The notes: generated by a model from the sequence alone, not told the origin. DNA of 64,000 nt from Desulfocapsa sp050291935 (GCA_050291935.1 JBNKKR010000004.1:1-64000), one strand, 5' to 3'. Positions 17,548 through 27,041 are shown, counted from the stretch's first letter. Numbers and translations are program-made.

Positions 17548-18201
17548 GGCCAATGTTTCAATGGAAACGCCCAAATGGTACCCAATGAGCATTATTTGAT
17601 TTATTAACGTTGTGCGAACAACTCCGGTTTTCTGCCATCGTCTTGCTGAGGTGGTGACTCGCTCTGGCAGGGTACGTATGGTACCTTTTCTTTTTGCCCG
17701 CCGCACAAAAATATAATCTTCCATAATGGGGAGTTCGGGAAATCCGCCAAGGGTTTCAAAATCGCTCTTTCGGAGAAACAGTGCTTGGTCTCCGTAGGGT
17801 AAGTGTAAATACGTAGAGCGTATATTTGCTCCACTGGCGATAAGGTTTGTGGAAGGTGAAGAGGGCGAAATCCCGAGTGAAAATGCCCCAAGGATAACCG
17901 ATTTGTCGGCAAGACATTCTGTGATGAGATCTGAAAAGAGTGGTGGCAAGCGGGTATCGGCATGCAAGAAAAGGAGAAGCGTTGATGTTGCCTTAGCTGC
18001 CCCCAGATTAAGTTGAGCACCCCTGCCCCTGTCTGTGAAAAAGAGTTTCCAGCCGTTATTCGTCGCAACTTCTTGGCTTGCGTCTGTACTGCCGCCATCA
18101 ACAACTATGACTTCATTGACATGATCACTGAGGAAGCGAAGTTTTGTAAGGTTTTGCTCCTCATTTAAGGTCGGAATAATAATTGAAATAGTGGAGATCA
18201 T
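17527..18201 (-). CDS. glycosyltransferase family 2, TIGR04283-like
   Basis: 224 aa GT-A glycosyltransferase: ISIIIPTLNEEQNLTKL at the N terminus, VVDGGSTDAS nucleotide-binding motif and LFLHADTRLP (the DxD-equivalent). It pairs with the TIGR04282-like gene, whose end overlaps its start by 41 bp. The two are often annotated as arsenosugar-type glycosyltransferases because some homologues lie in arsenosugar loci; no arsenic gene lies here, so the sugar acceptor is unknown. Confidence 0.82.
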   Translation of the reverse strand: MISTISIIIPTLNEEQNLTKLRFLSDHVNEVIVVDGGSTDASQEVATNNGWKLFFTDRGRGAQLNLGAAKATSTLLLFLHADTRLPPLFSDLITECLADKSVILGAFSLGISPSSPSTNLIASGANIRSTYLHLPYGDQALFLRKSDFETLGGFPELPIMEDYIFVRRAKRKGTIRTLPERVTTSARRWQKTGVVRTTLINQIMLIGYHLGVSIETLASFYRRR

Positions 18202-18796
18202 CTGGAGTATCTATATCATGAAGTTTTTTAAGCAAGTGTGCTTGCAGTGAAAGCGCTTCTATTTTGGCGAGTGTTTTGCTCAGTACAGTACCACTTCCCC
18301 AGGGGATATTGGTAAAGAGAGCCTGCAGCTGTATCGCTGTACAGGAGTTATTTGCACCAATAAGATAATATCCCCCATCAAAGGCAGGCCCCAAAACAAT
18401 ATCCTTTGCTTGCAGTGCTGAAAAAGCCTCTTCCAGTAGTTGTGGAGTGACTTCGGGACAGTCAGAGCCAAGGAGTATGCAGTTTTTTGTGTTTTGTAAC
18501 GTGAGTGTTAGTGCATGGGCCATCCGTTCTCCGAGATCTCTTCCTTCTTGGGCAATAAAGTGTCGAGGCCCAAGCCACTTTTCCATTTCTTTTGCCGAAG
18601 CATCCGTATAAAAGATATGATATGCTGTTTGCTGTTTTGTGGCAAGGAAGCCTTCGATGGCCGTTATAGTGTGTGCTACCAGTTGCCGGTGAATGTCAGC
18701 GGCCTCTTGGGAGCTGTATTGTGGAAGCATCCTTGTCTTGCAGTGGCCCGGTCTGGGATAGCGGGTAAAGAGAATAATGGTGTTTAGCGTATTCAT
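18161..18796 (-). CDS. TIGR04282-like glycosyltransferase (DUF2064)
   Basis: 211 aa from the ATG at 18796 (MNTLNTIILFTRYPRPG); an upstream in-frame start would add 56 non-conserved residues. The family motifs RYPRPGHCKTRM, DLGERMAHA, LLGSDCPEVTP and LGPAFDGGYYLIG are present, typical of nucleotidyl/glycosyl-transferase-like DUF2064 proteins. It starts only 3 bp from the divergent UPF0280 gene, so both share a compact promoter region or the pair is read from within neighbouring genes. The substrate is unknown. Confidence 0.82.
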   Translation of the reverse strand: MNTLNTIILFTRYPRPGHCKTRMLPQYSSQEAADIHRQLVAHTITAIEGFLATKQQTAYHIFYTDASAKEMEKWLGPRHFIAQEGRDLGERMAHALTLTLQNTKNCILLGSDCPEVTPQLLEEAFSALQAKDIVLGPAFDGGYYLIGANNSCTAIQLQALFTNIPWGSGTVLSKTLAKIEALSLQAHLLKKLHDIDTPDDLHYFNYYSDLK

Positions 18797-18799
18797 GAT

Positions 18800-19558
18800 A
18801 TGAAAAAACCGGAGTCGTATAGAAAACGTTCCTATCGAGCGTTGTTGGATGCTGCAGATTTCGTTTCTACAACGGTCCAGATTGAAGAGACGGATTTGCA
18901 TATTCTGGCAGACCAGGAGGTGAGCGCCCTCGCTACCGACCTTATCGTACAATATCGATCTCAACTTGAGAATTATATTCTTCGGCAGCCCGCTTTTTTA
19001 CGTGCTCTTACGCCTCTACCCAAAGACAAGATCGCCCCTCCTCTGATCAGACAGATGATAGAAGCCGGAAGACGAGCAGAAGTTGGCCCCATGGCCTCTG
19101 TTGCAGGAGCAATTGCTGAATTTGTGGGGCGTGGGTTGCTTGCAGGGGGTTGTAGGGAAGTGATGGTGGAAAATGGGGGGGATATCTTTATCAGCAGGCT
19201 GCATGATTGTTCGGTGGCAATATTTGCCGGGGAATCTCCTTTGAGTTATAAGGTTGGTTTACGATTGCAAGGGCAAGAAATGCCCCTGGGCGTCTGTACC
19301 TCTTCCGGGACTGTTGGCCATTCCTTAAGTTTTGGGGCAGCGGATTCCGTGACCGTTATTGCCAAATCAACGTTACTAGCTGATGCAGCGGCGACCCGAC
19401 TTGGTAACGAGGTCGGACAGGGAAAAAACGCAAAAAAAGGAATGCAACGAGCCCTTGATATTGCGGCAAGCATTGGAGGCATTACAGGTGTGGTGGTTAT
19501 TTGCGGTGAGCTGATGGGGGCTTGGGGTGATGTGGAACTGGTAAACGTAGCGGTATAG
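18800..19558 (+). CDS. UPF0280 family protein
   Basis: 252 aa. ApbE-like fold protein found mainly in methanogens, anaerobic deltaproteobacteria and similar organisms. Recognisable stretches: YRKRSYRALL, GPMASVAGAIAEFVGRGL, VMVENGGDIFIS, GVCTSSGTVGHSLSFGAADSVTV and DAAATRLGN. These resemble the flavin-trafficking ApbE core but its reaction is not established. ATG at 18800 is divergent from the DUF2064 gene with only 3 bp between. Confidence 0.85.
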   Translation: MKKPESYRKRSYRALLDAADFVSTTVQIEETDLHILADQEVSALATDLIVQYRSQLENYILRQPAFLRALTPLPKDKIAPPLIRQMIEAGRRAEVGPMASVAGAIAEFVGRGLLAGGCREVMVENGGDIFISRLHDCSVAIFAGESPLSYKVGLRLQGQEMPLGVCTSSGTVGHSLSFGAADSVTVIAKSTLLADAAATRLGNEVGQGKNAKKGMQRALDIAASIGGITGVVVICGELMGAWGDVELVNVAV

Positions 19559-19572
19559 TAGCAGAAACCTAT

Positions 19573-20454
19573 TTATATGGCCTTGCATTCATTGAGCAGC
19601 TTCTCTTTATGCTCCTGAACAAAAAGATCAATGTCTTCCTGCCATGGGGAGAAGACAGAAATGCTTGCTTCTTCAAGCCTGCTGTTGGTAAGGATTGAGT
19701 TCTGTGGTCTATGGGCAGGAGTGGGGTAGTCCGCAGTGGTGCATGGAATAAGGTTATGCGGGACCTGCATGGCAGCAAGAAAATAACATGCGCCCTGGTA
19801 CCAGGTGCAAGAGCCGGTTGCGGTGGCATGAACAATGCCTTTGATTGAAACGTCTAGTAGCTGTTCAATCTGTCTTGCAAGGGTTGCCGTCCAGGTAAGA
19901 GAACCATACTGGTCATCTACCACCTTAATTTCTTTTTCAGGGTCACTAAGTGCCAGGCGAAGCATGGTTTTTAAGAAATTGTTACCTGATATTCCATAAA
20001 GCCATGCAGTACGTAGAATTAATGGATTTGATGCAAATTGCATAATTGCATCTTCGCCAGCCAATTTACTCTTTCCGTATTCCGAAAGTGGCTGGACCAT
20101 GTCACTTTCAAGGTATGTCTTTTCCGGTGTTTTTTTGCCGTCAAAAACGTAATCGGTAGAAATATGGATAAGCCTTGCGCCGATCATTTCAGCACAGGTG
20201 GCTAGATTTTCAGGGCCAAGGCTGTTCACCCGCCAGGCAAGTTCTTTTTCTGCCTCACAGTTGTCAACCGCAGTGTAGGCCGCACAGTTAATAATGATTT
20301 CCGGCTGTTCATCCGTAATGGTCTTTTCTACTCTTTTTCTGTTGCCAATATCGAGCTCTTTGGAGCCATAGGAGATGACGATATGCTTTTTGTTTAGCAG
20401 AGTGGTGACATCATATCCCAGTTGTCCATGTCCACCGGTTACCAGGATTTTCAT
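19573..20454 (-). CDS. rfbD: dTDP-4-dehydrorhamnose reductase
   Basis: Last step of dTDP-L-rhamnose synthesis. 293 aa SDR-extended protein: ILVTGGHGQLGYDV NAD(P)-binding loop, INCAAYTAVDNCE, ISTDYVFDG and the catalytic YGKSKLAGE with Tyr-xxx-Lys. Its start overlaps the rfbA stop by 4 bp, so the two are coupled. rfbB and rfbC, the middle two steps, are not in the window. Confidence 0.93.
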   Translation of the reverse strand: MKILVTGGHGQLGYDVTTLLNKKHIVISYGSKELDIGNRKRVEKTITDEQPEIIINCAAYTAVDNCEAEKELAWRVNSLGPENLATCAEMIGARLIHISTDYVFDGKKTPEKTYLESDMVQPLSEYGKSKLAGEDAIMQFASNPLILRTAWLYGISGNNFLKTMLRLALSDPEKEIKVVDDQYGSLTWTATLARQIEQLLDVSIKGIVHATATGSCTWYQGACYFLAAMQVPHNLIPCTTADYPTPAHRPQNSILTNSRLEEASISVFSPWQEDIDLFVQEHKEKLLNECKAI

Positions 20455-21341
20455 GTGAAAAGTGCTCCCGTCTCCTGTTCCTGGACAATATCCATAAGGT
20501 ATTGGCCATACTGGTTTTTTAGCATATCTTTGGCAAGTGTTTGCATCTGTGTGGCGTCGATATAGCCAAAGTTATAGGCAATTTCTTCGATACAGGCGAC
20601 TTTCAGGCCTTGTCTGTTTTGCACTGCCTCCACATAACTTGAGGCCTGTTGCAACGATTCATGGGTTCCAGTATCCAGCCAACAAAATCCTCGGCTTAGG
20701 GGCTCCACCTGGAGTTTTCCCCTTTGCAGATAGGTCATATTGATGTCGGTTATTTCAAGTTCTCCCCGGGCGGAAGGTTTAATGCTTTTTGCGATGCTAA
20801 CCACATCATTGTCATAAAAATAGAGCCCAGGTACTGCAAATTTGGATTTTGGCTTAATCGGCTTTTCTTCAATACCAATAACTTTATTGTCTCCGTCAAA
20901 TTCAACTACGCCGTATCGCTCGGGATCTTTCACCGGATAACCAAAAATTAAGCCACCTTCTTTTAGGGTGGAGGCTTGGGTGAGGATCCTGGAAAAACCG
21001 GAGCCAAAAAAGATGTTATCGCCAAGTATCAGGGAAACGTTGTCCTCTCCTATGAATTCTTCTCCAATAATAAATGCCTGGGCCAGACCTTCGGGTCGTG
21101 GTTGTTTGGCGTAACTGATGGAGATCCCCAGTTGTGATCCATCGGCGAAGAGCTCTTTGAACTGTGGAAGATCGCGCGGTGTTGAAATAATAAGGATATC
21201 TTTGATCCCTGCCAGCATAAGGACGGAAAGCGGGTAGTAGATCATTGGTTTGTCGTATACTGGAATTAATTGCTTGGAGAGTACCCGGGTTAAGGGGTAG
21301 AGTCTTGTGCCGGAACCGCCGGCCAGGATTATACCTTTCAT
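20451..21341 (-). CDS. rfbA: glucose-1-phosphate thymidylyltransferase
   Basis: First step of dTDP-rhamnose synthesis: Glc-1-P plus dTTP gives dTDP-glucose. 296 aa. Signature MKGIILAGGSGTRLYPLT, YDKPMIYYPLSVLMLAGI, LGDNIFFG with the metal-binding Asp, and FCWLDTGTHESL. It lies upstream of rfbD and is divergent from manB across a 99-bp gap. The dTDP-rhamnose is a likely precursor for surface polysaccharide, such as that made by the locus at 46-64 kb. Confidence 0.95.
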   Translation of the reverse strand: MKGIILAGGSGTRLYPLTRVLSKQLIPVYDKPMIYYPLSVLMLAGIKDILIISTPRDLPQFKELFADGSQLGISISYAKQPRPEGLAQAFIIGEEFIGEDNVSLILGDNIFFGSGFSRILTQASTLKEGGLIFGYPVKDPERYGVVEFDGDNKVIGIEEKPIKPKSKFAVPGLYFYDNDVVSIAKSIKPSARGELEITDINMTYLQRGKLQVEPLSRGFCWLDTGTHESLQQASSYVEAVQNRQGLKVACIEEIAYNFGYIDATQMQTLAKDMLKNQYGQYLMDIVQEQETGALFT

Positions 21342-21440
21342 ATGTCTCGTGTGTTGAATTGCTGGGCTGTTTTTGTTATGCTATGTTTTGTTTTCCCAGA
21401 CATTTCTACCCGAATAGCAATACTTTTTAAAGGATAAAAA

Positions 21441-22802
21441 ATGAGTGCTGAGCTCCCGTCATGTTTTAAGGCTTACGATGTCCGCGGCCAGGTCCCAGAA
21501 GAGCTTGATCAGGAACTGGTATACGATATCGGCAGGGCCTTTGCTGCGGTGTTTGGGCCCAAGCTGGTGGCGGTTGGATATGATATTCGTCTAACCAGCC
21601 AAGAGCTAAGCGAGGCGTTGATTGCCGGATTATGCGATTGTGGTGTTGATGTCCTGCGACTGGGACTGTGCGGTACTGAGGAAATGTATTATGCGGCCTT
21701 TAGCAACGAGGACAAAGGAGTGGATGGTGGAATAATTGTCACTGCCAGCCATAATCCCTCTAATTATAACGGATTAAAATTTGTTAGCAAAGGCGGAAGC
21801 CCTGTGAGTGGTAAAACAGGCCTGCAGCAGATGGGTGCTTTGGTAATGCAAAAACGATTGCCAGGCGCCGCCAAAGTGTCTGGAAAAGTTACCGATTTTT
21901 TTGATAAAAATTCATATATTAAACACCTTTTGCGCTACGTGGATGTGGATCAGTTGGCCCCATTTACCATTGTCTGTAATAATGGGAACGGTTGTGCGGC
22001 ACCTGTTATTGATCTCCTTGAAAAAGAGCTACCGTTTACCTTTATCAAAACTTGCCATACTCCCGATGGTTCTTTTCCAAATGGGGTGCCCAATCCCCTA
22101 CTTCCGGAAAAAAGGGCTGAGACAGCGGATCTTGTTACCCAACATGGAGCTGATTTTGGCATTGCCTGGGATGGAGATTTCGATCGCTGTTTTTTTTGGG
22201 ATGAAAAGGGTACTTTTATTGAAGGCTACTATCTGGTGGGTTTACTTGGGCTTGAACTCCTGCGGAAAAATCCCGGTGCGAAAATTCTTCATGATCCACG
22301 TTTAATCTGGAATACAAAAGAACTTATTGCAGGTGCTGGTGGTGTTCCCATTGTTACCCAGACCGGGCATGCACTTATAAAAAAACGCATGCGGGAAGAA
22401 GATGCTATTTATGGCGGAGAGATGTCTGCCCATCACTATTTTAAAAGCTTTGGTTACTGTGATTCCGGAATGATTCCCTGGCTGCTCGTGGCCTCACTGC
22501 TGAGTCGAAAAAAAGTTCCCCTTTCATCTCTTATTCGGGAGCGAGTGGCCGCTTACCCGGTATCTGGTGAGATTAATAGCCGGGTAAAAGATGCGGATGC
22601 GACCATTGCTAAGATTAAGAAACAGTATAGTGGTGCGGAGATGGATTATACTGATGGTTTGTCGGTATCCTTTCCAACATTTCGCTTTAACGTACGAAAG
22701 TCGAACACCGAATCGCTGCTCAGGTTAAATGTGGAAAGCCGGGGAGATGTCGCCTTGGTGGAAGAACAAACAGCCCTTTTGTTGGAACTGATTAGAAATT
22801 GA
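21441..22802 (+). CDS. manB: phosphomannomutase/phosphoglucomutase
   Basis: 453 aa alpha-D-phosphohexomutase. N terminus CFKAYDVRGQVPEEL, phosphoserine loop TASHNPSNYNGLKFV, metal-binding loop WDGDFDRCFF, sugar-specificity loop GGEMSAHHYF and the C-terminal phosphate-binding domain. Provides Man-1-P for GDP-mannose, or Glc-1-P. It is followed by manC after 12 bp on the same strand, so mannose activation is the probable main task. Confidence 0.94.
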   Translation: MSAELPSCFKAYDVRGQVPEELDQELVYDIGRAFAAVFGPKLVAVGYDIRLTSQELSEALIAGLCDCGVDVLRLGLCGTEEMYYAAFSNEDKGVDGGIIVTASHNPSNYNGLKFVSKGGSPVSGKTGLQQMGALVMQKRLPGAAKVSGKVTDFFDKNSYIKHLLRYVDVDQLAPFTIVCNNGNGCAAPVIDLLEKELPFTFIKTCHTPDGSFPNGVPNPLLPEKRAETADLVTQHGADFGIAWDGDFDRCFFWDEKGTFIEGYYLVGLLGLELLRKNPGAKILHDPRLIWNTKELIAGAGGVPIVTQTGHALIKKRMREEDAIYGGEMSAHHYFKSFGYCDSGMIPWLLVASLLSRKKVPLSSLIRERVAAYPVSGEINSRVKDADATIAKIKKQYSGAEMDYTDGLSVSFPTFRFNVRKSNTESLLRLNVESRGDVALVEEQTALLLELIRN

Positions 22803-22814
22803 TGGGATAGTGAG

Positions 22815-24221
22815 ATGAAAATACAACCAATTATTCTTGCGGGTGGAACGGGATCAAGATTATGGCCCTTGTCGCGTGAGTTATACCCAAAGCAGTTGCT
22901 TAACTTGATTGATGAGACATCGTTGTTGCAGACCACTGTACTACGGGTGGCTCAGCTTGAAGGGGTATTGCCCCCCATCCTTGTGGTGGGTGAGGAACAT
23001 CGATTTATTGCCAAAAGTCAAGTGGCTGGTCTTGGGCTTGATGAGTGCTGCAAAATCTTACTGGAGCCGATTGGGCGCAATACGGCCCCGGCTATTTGTG
23101 CTGCGGTTGAATATAGTGGTCTTGAGTTGGATGAGAAGAGTGTGCTTTTGGTACTGCCTGCCGATCATCTTATCATGCGCCAGGATGCTTTCCAAGAAGC
23201 TGTTTCTAAGGCGGTGCAGCTTGCAGAAGATGGAAAGATCGTAACCTTTGGTATTGAACCGCAGCATCCTGAGACGGGATATGGCTATATTGAGCGAGGC
23301 GAAACCCATCTGGTGAGCTCTTTTTGCGAAAAGCCGGATCTTGAGACGGCAAAATCGTATCTTAAAAAGGGAAATTATTTTTGGAACAGCGGTATGTTTG
23401 CCTTTTCCATTGAGACCTTTAGACAGGAGATGGAACAGTTCGAACCGGAAATGCTTGTCGCCATGAAAAAGTCAGTGGAACTTGGGGTGGGTGATGATGT
23501 ATTTTTTCGTCTTGACCTAAAAGCCATGGAAGAGAGCCCCAGTGAATCCATTGATTATGCCTTGATGGAAAAAACGAAGCGGGCGGCAGTGGTAGCTGCG
23601 GATCTTGATTGGAGTGATATCGGCTCCTGGTATGCTTTGTGGGAGGTGTCCGCAAAGGATAAGGATGGAAATGTCACCCAGGGCGATGTGATTTTGCATG
23701 ATACCAAAAATTGTCTTGTTCGTTCAGAAGATACCCTTGTTGCCACGGTGGGGCTTGAGGATACTTTGGTGGTTGAAACCTCCGATGCGGTTTTAGTCGC
23801 ACCCCTTGCTAAGGCGCAGGACGTAAAAAAAATCGTTTCCAGTCTGAAAAAAAGGCAGCGTTCCGAATTTAAAACCCATCGCACGGTGTTCCGCCCCTGG
23901 GGAAGCTATACAGTTCTTGAGGAACAGGAAAGGTATCAGATCAAGCGAATAACCGTAGCACCAGGATCAATATTGTCTTTACAAATGCATCACCATCGTC
24001 ATGAACATTGGGTGGTGGTCTCCGGGACTGCACGAATCACCAATGGAGAGGAAGTGTTCCTGTTATACGAAAACCAATCGACCTATATCCCCGCAGGCGT
24101 TACCCATCGTCTGGAAAATCCAGGGGTAATGGATCTTGAGTTGATTGAGGTGCAGATTGGCAGCTATCTGGGTGAGGATGACATCGTTCGTCTGGAAGAT
24201 ATCTATGGGCGTAAAAACTAA
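22815..24221 (+). CDS. manC: mannose-1-phosphate guanylyltransferase / mannose-6-phosphate isomerase
   Basis: Bifunctional type II enzyme, 468 aa. N-terminal pyrophosphorylase with PIILAGGTGSRLWPLSRELYPKQ and FGIEPQHPETGYGYI, and FVEK-type SSFCEKPD; ends with the cupin isomerase domain RPWGSYTVLEEQERYQIKRI, MHHHRHEHWVVVSGTA. Makes GDP-mannose together with ManB. Convergent 4-bp overlap with mtnA. Confidence 0.95.
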   Translation: MKIQPIILAGGTGSRLWPLSRELYPKQLLNLIDETSLLQTTVLRVAQLEGVLPPILVVGEEHRFIAKSQVAGLGLDECCKILLEPIGRNTAPAICAAVEYSGLELDEKSVLLVLPADHLIMRQDAFQEAVSKAVQLAEDGKIVTFGIEPQHPETGYGYIERGETHLVSSFCEKPDLETAKSYLKKGNYFWNSGMFAFSIETFRQEMEQFEPEMLVAMKKSVELGVGDDVFFRLDLKAMEESPSESIDYALMEKTKRAAVVAADLDWSDIGSWYALWEVSAKDKDGNVTQGDVILHDTKNCLVRSEDTLVATVGLEDTLVVETSDAVLVAPLAKAQDVKKIVSSLKKRQRSEFKTHRTVFRPWGSYTVLEEQERYQIKRITVAPGSILSLQMHHHRHEHWVVVSGTARITNGEEVFLLYENQSTYIPAGVTHRLENPGVMDLELIEVQIGSYLGEDDIVRLEDIYGRKN

Positions 24222-25321
24222 TCCTTTTCCGGAAAAAGCTGATGGATGGCCTCTTTGCTGGCTGCTGTTACACCCCGCTCGGTGATAAGACCGGTAACAA
24301 GCCGTGCGGGAGTAACGTCGAAACTATAATTTCGGGCTTTGGTGCCAGGGGCAGTAAGCTGTACGGTTTCAACTTCTCCTTTACTGCCTAGTCCGGAAAT
24401 CCTGGTGATTTCTTCACCAGAGCGCTCTTCAATGGGGATATCATACCCATTATCCAGTTCCCAGTCAAAGGTGGAAGAAGGGAGGGCAACGTAAAAGGGA
24501 ATATTGTTGTCTTTTGCCGCAAGGGCCTTAAGGTAAGTACCGATTTTATTAGCCACATCTCCGGTGTGGGTGGTTCTGTCTGTGCCAACAATAACCATAT
24601 CCACTAGACCCTTTTGCATCAGATGCCCACCGGCGTTATCTGTGATAAGGGTGCATTCAATACCTTCCTGTTGCAGCTCCCAGGCCGTAAGCTTCGCACC
24701 CTGATTCCAGGGGCGTGTTTCATCCACCCACACATGGATATCAATTCCCGCATCTCTTGCTGCATAAATTGGTGCAGTTGCACTACCATAATCCACAAAT
24801 GCAAGCCAACCGGCATTGCAGTGGGTGAGCAGATTAACAGTTTTACCGTTTTTTTCTTTTGCTATATCTGCAATAAGCTGTAGGCCGTGTTGGCCAAGTG
24901 ATTGGCAAAAGGCCGCGTCTTCATCGGCGATATCACAGGCCGTTTGCAGACAAATGGCAAGCTTTTCCTTATGATTTTTTCCCTTACTTGCGGCTGCTAA
25001 AACCCTTTCCACGGCCCACTTGAGGTTTTTGGCAGTTGGACGGCTGGCATCAAGGAGGGTTGCTGCCTTTTGCAGGGCTTGATCCAGTTCGTTACCCTTG
25101 TGGCTGACGGCAGCAAGATACATCCCAAATCCAGCGGTGGCTCCAATGAGGCCGGCTCCTCGTACATGCATATCTCGAATTGCCTCTATTGCATCATCCA
25201 AAGAACATAGTTTCTCAACCACAAATTGATGTGGAAGCTGCCGTTGATCAATAATGCAAACCTGTTCGGGGTTGTCGGTCGCAAGCCAAATGGTGCGATA
25301 ATGCTGGTCGTTAATTTTCAT
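24218..25321 (-). CDS. mtnA: S-methyl-5-thioribose-1-phosphate isomerase
   Basis: Methionine salvage enzyme: MTR-1-P to MTRu-1-P. 367 aa from the ATG at 25321 (MKINDQHYRT...), the usual family length; an upstream in-frame extension adds 23 unrelated residues. Motifs: MHVRGAGLIGATAGFGMYLA, LTHCNAGWLAFVDYGSA with the catalytic Cys, IVGTDRTTHTGDVANKIGTY with the catalytic Asp, and PSSTFDW. No other salvage gene is next to it. Distinguished from eIF2B-like homologues by the RGAGLIG and GTDR blocks. Confidence 0.93.
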   Translation of the reverse strand: MKINDQHYRTIWLATDNPEQVCIIDQRQLPHQFVVEKLCSLDDAIEAIRDMHVRGAGLIGATAGFGMYLAAVSHKGNELDQALQKAATLLDASRPTAKNLKWAVERVLAAASKGKNHKEKLAICLQTACDIADEDAAFCQSLGQHGLQLIADIAKEKNGKTVNLLTHCNAGWLAFVDYGSATAPIYAARDAGIDIHVWVDETRPWNQGAKLTAWELQQEGIECTLITDNAGGHLMQKGLVDMVIVGTDRTTHTGDVANKIGTYLKALAAKDNNIPFYVALPSSTFDWELDNGYDIPIEERSGEEITRISGLGSKGEVETVQLTAPGTKARNYSFDVTPARLVTGLITERGVTAASKEAIHQLFPEKD

Positions 25322-25791
25322 AGGATGAGATGGGTAATTTTGACAAAAATGTAAAAATGTTCGAAAAACGAAACAAAATTGTGTGACCATTGTGGGGTCT
25401 ACCGAGACATTTTACTGTGAAAAAGTCCAATGTCAACCCTGCAAAAGAGAAGAGAGTTTGAGGTGGGCTATGGAGCAAATCTGCAACCTATTTTACTGTT
25501 TTAATCGCTATTGCACCGTAGTTGCAGAAAAGAGTCTCACGGTTGAATTTGCTGTTTTGTAAAAGGTCCACAGAAATGGAAGTGGGTGGCAAGGGCAAGA
25601 AACAAGATAAAAAGCGACGGCAGGGAATCTGGCATAAGTGTTGATAAGGGGGCTGTGGATTTTGTGGAATTGCAATTGTAGTTTTGCTTGAGGAGGCAAC
25701 TACATTCCACAATTGAGGAATCGAGAAGGGAGATCTCGATAATTTTGCCAAGACGGGAGATCTTGGTGGCTAATTCTTTACGGAGGAGCAA
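25322..25791 (+). promoter_or_regulatory. amtB upstream region with three hairpins in the leader
   Basis: The 470-bp stretch between divergent mtnA and amtB has no gene. Near amtB it is dense in dyads. (1) Left arm 25662-25683 with right arm 25698-25712: TTGTGGAA...TGTAGTT against AACTACA-TTCCACAA, with a bulge. (2) ATCGAGA / TCTCGAT at 25720-25740, loop AGGGAGA. (3) GCCAAGA / TCTTGGT at 25747-25767, loop CGGGAGA. The RBS GGAGGAG lies at 25782-25788. The two small hairpins share almost identical GGGAGA loops. A weak TGGCAT-N5-TTGA sigma-54-like match at about 25630-25644 was not accepted. Confidence 0.55.
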
Positions 25792-27015
25792 ATGATTAGT
25801 GCAGCGGATACCGCCTTTATTTTGGCGGCAGCCGGCTTGGTGTTGCTTATGACACCGGGACTGGCATTGTTTTATGCGGGAATGGTTCGGGAGAAGAATG
25901 TTCTTGCGACCATTATGCAGTCTGTCTTCTTGATAGCGTTGATTTCTGTTGAGTGGGTTTATCTTGGCTACAGTATGTCTTTTGGGCCTGATGTTGGTGG
26001 TGTTGTGGGAGATTTATCCTGGTTTGCCTTAAAAGGTGTAACAAATGCGCCAAGTCCAGACTACGCAAGCACCATTCCGCAAACGGTTTTTATGATTTAT
26101 CAGTGCATGTTTGCAATTATTACACCGGCTCTTATTACCGGTGCCTTTGCTGAGCGGGTGCGTTTTGTGCCATTTCTGGTCTTTTCCCTGTTATGGGCCG
26201 TTTTGGTGTACAACCCGGTTTGCCACTGGGTTTGGGGGAAAGGCGGCTGGCTTGGTTCCATGGGCGTTTTGGATTTTGCCGGTGGGCTGGTTGTTCATGT
26301 AACCTGTGGTGCTGCAGCACTGGCTGCAGTTTTTGTTATTGGGCCGCGGCAGGGATATGGACGGCAGAGTTTTATGCCGCATAGTTTGCCAATGACATTT
26401 GTCGGGACGGGACTTCTCTGGTTTGGCTGGTTTGGTTTTAACGGAGGTTCTGCCCTTGCTGCCAATGAGGTAGCCGCAACAGCCTTTGTTGCGACTCATC
26501 TTGCCGGTATGGCGGGGATGCTGATGTGGGTGGTCATGGAATGGATTAGCCTTGGTAAGGCAACGACACTTGGCGCTGCTTCCGGTGCCATAGCGGGTCT
26601 TGCCACCATAACCCCGGCAGCCGGTTTTGTCGGGCCAAATTCGGCGATAGTGATTGGTCTTATTGCAGGAACGATCTGCTTTGCCGCAGTAAATTTGAAA
26701 GGAAAATTAAAACTTGATGATTCCCTTGATGTTGTGGGAATTCATGGAGTAGGCGGAGCGGTGGGAACACTCTGCCTTGGTGTGTTTGCCTCAACTGCTG
26801 TAAACCCAGGTGGCGTTGACGGACTGTTGGCTGGTAGTGCAAAACAGCTTGGTCTGCAAGCCCTTGGTGTGGCCGTGGTTGGCGTATATACGCTGGTTGT
26901 AAGTTGGATTTTATTAAAACTTGTCCATAGTACTATTGGGATAAGGGTAACGGAAGAGGCGGAAGTAGTTGGCCTGGATTCAAGCGAACATACAGAAAGC
27001 GCCTATAACAGTTAA
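25792..27015 (+). CDS. amtB: ammonium transporter (first of two)
   Basis: 407 aa Amt/MEP/Rh channel for ammonium, about 11 transmembrane helices. The start ISAADTAFILAAAGLVLLMTPGLALFYAGMVREKNV and the blocks VCHWVWGKGGWLGSMG and DVVGIHGVGGAVGTLCLG (one pore histidine) are typical. ATG with the RBS GGAGGAG. No signal peptide is apparent, unlike enterobacterial AmtB. It is the first gene of the run amtB-amtB-glnB-glnD, so it should be controlled by P-II and nitrogen status. Confidence 0.95.
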   Translation: MISAADTAFILAAAGLVLLMTPGLALFYAGMVREKNVLATIMQSVFLIALISVEWVYLGYSMSFGPDVGGVVGDLSWFALKGVTNAPSPDYASTIPQTVFMIYQCMFAIITPALITGAFAERVRFVPFLVFSLLWAVLVYNPVCHWVWGKGGWLGSMGVLDFAGGLVVHVTCGAAALAAVFVIGPRQGYGRQSFMPHSLPMTFVGTGLLWFGWFGFNGGSALAANEVAATAFVATHLAGMAGMLMWVVMEWISLGKATTLGAASGAIAGLATITPAAGFVGPNSAIVIGLIAGTICFAAVNLKGKLKLDDSLDVVGIHGVGGAVGTLCLGVFASTAVNPGGVDGLLAGSAKQLGLQALGVAVVGVYTLVVSWILLKLVHSTIGIRVTEEAEVVGLDSSEHTESAYNS

Positions 27016-27041
27016 CGGTTTTTTTGTTTAGGAGTAGAATG

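Noticed and set aside
25630..25644. Sigma-54 promoter of amtB
   Set aside because: TGGCAT-N5-TTGA has GA instead of the required GC at -12, so the match is too weak.
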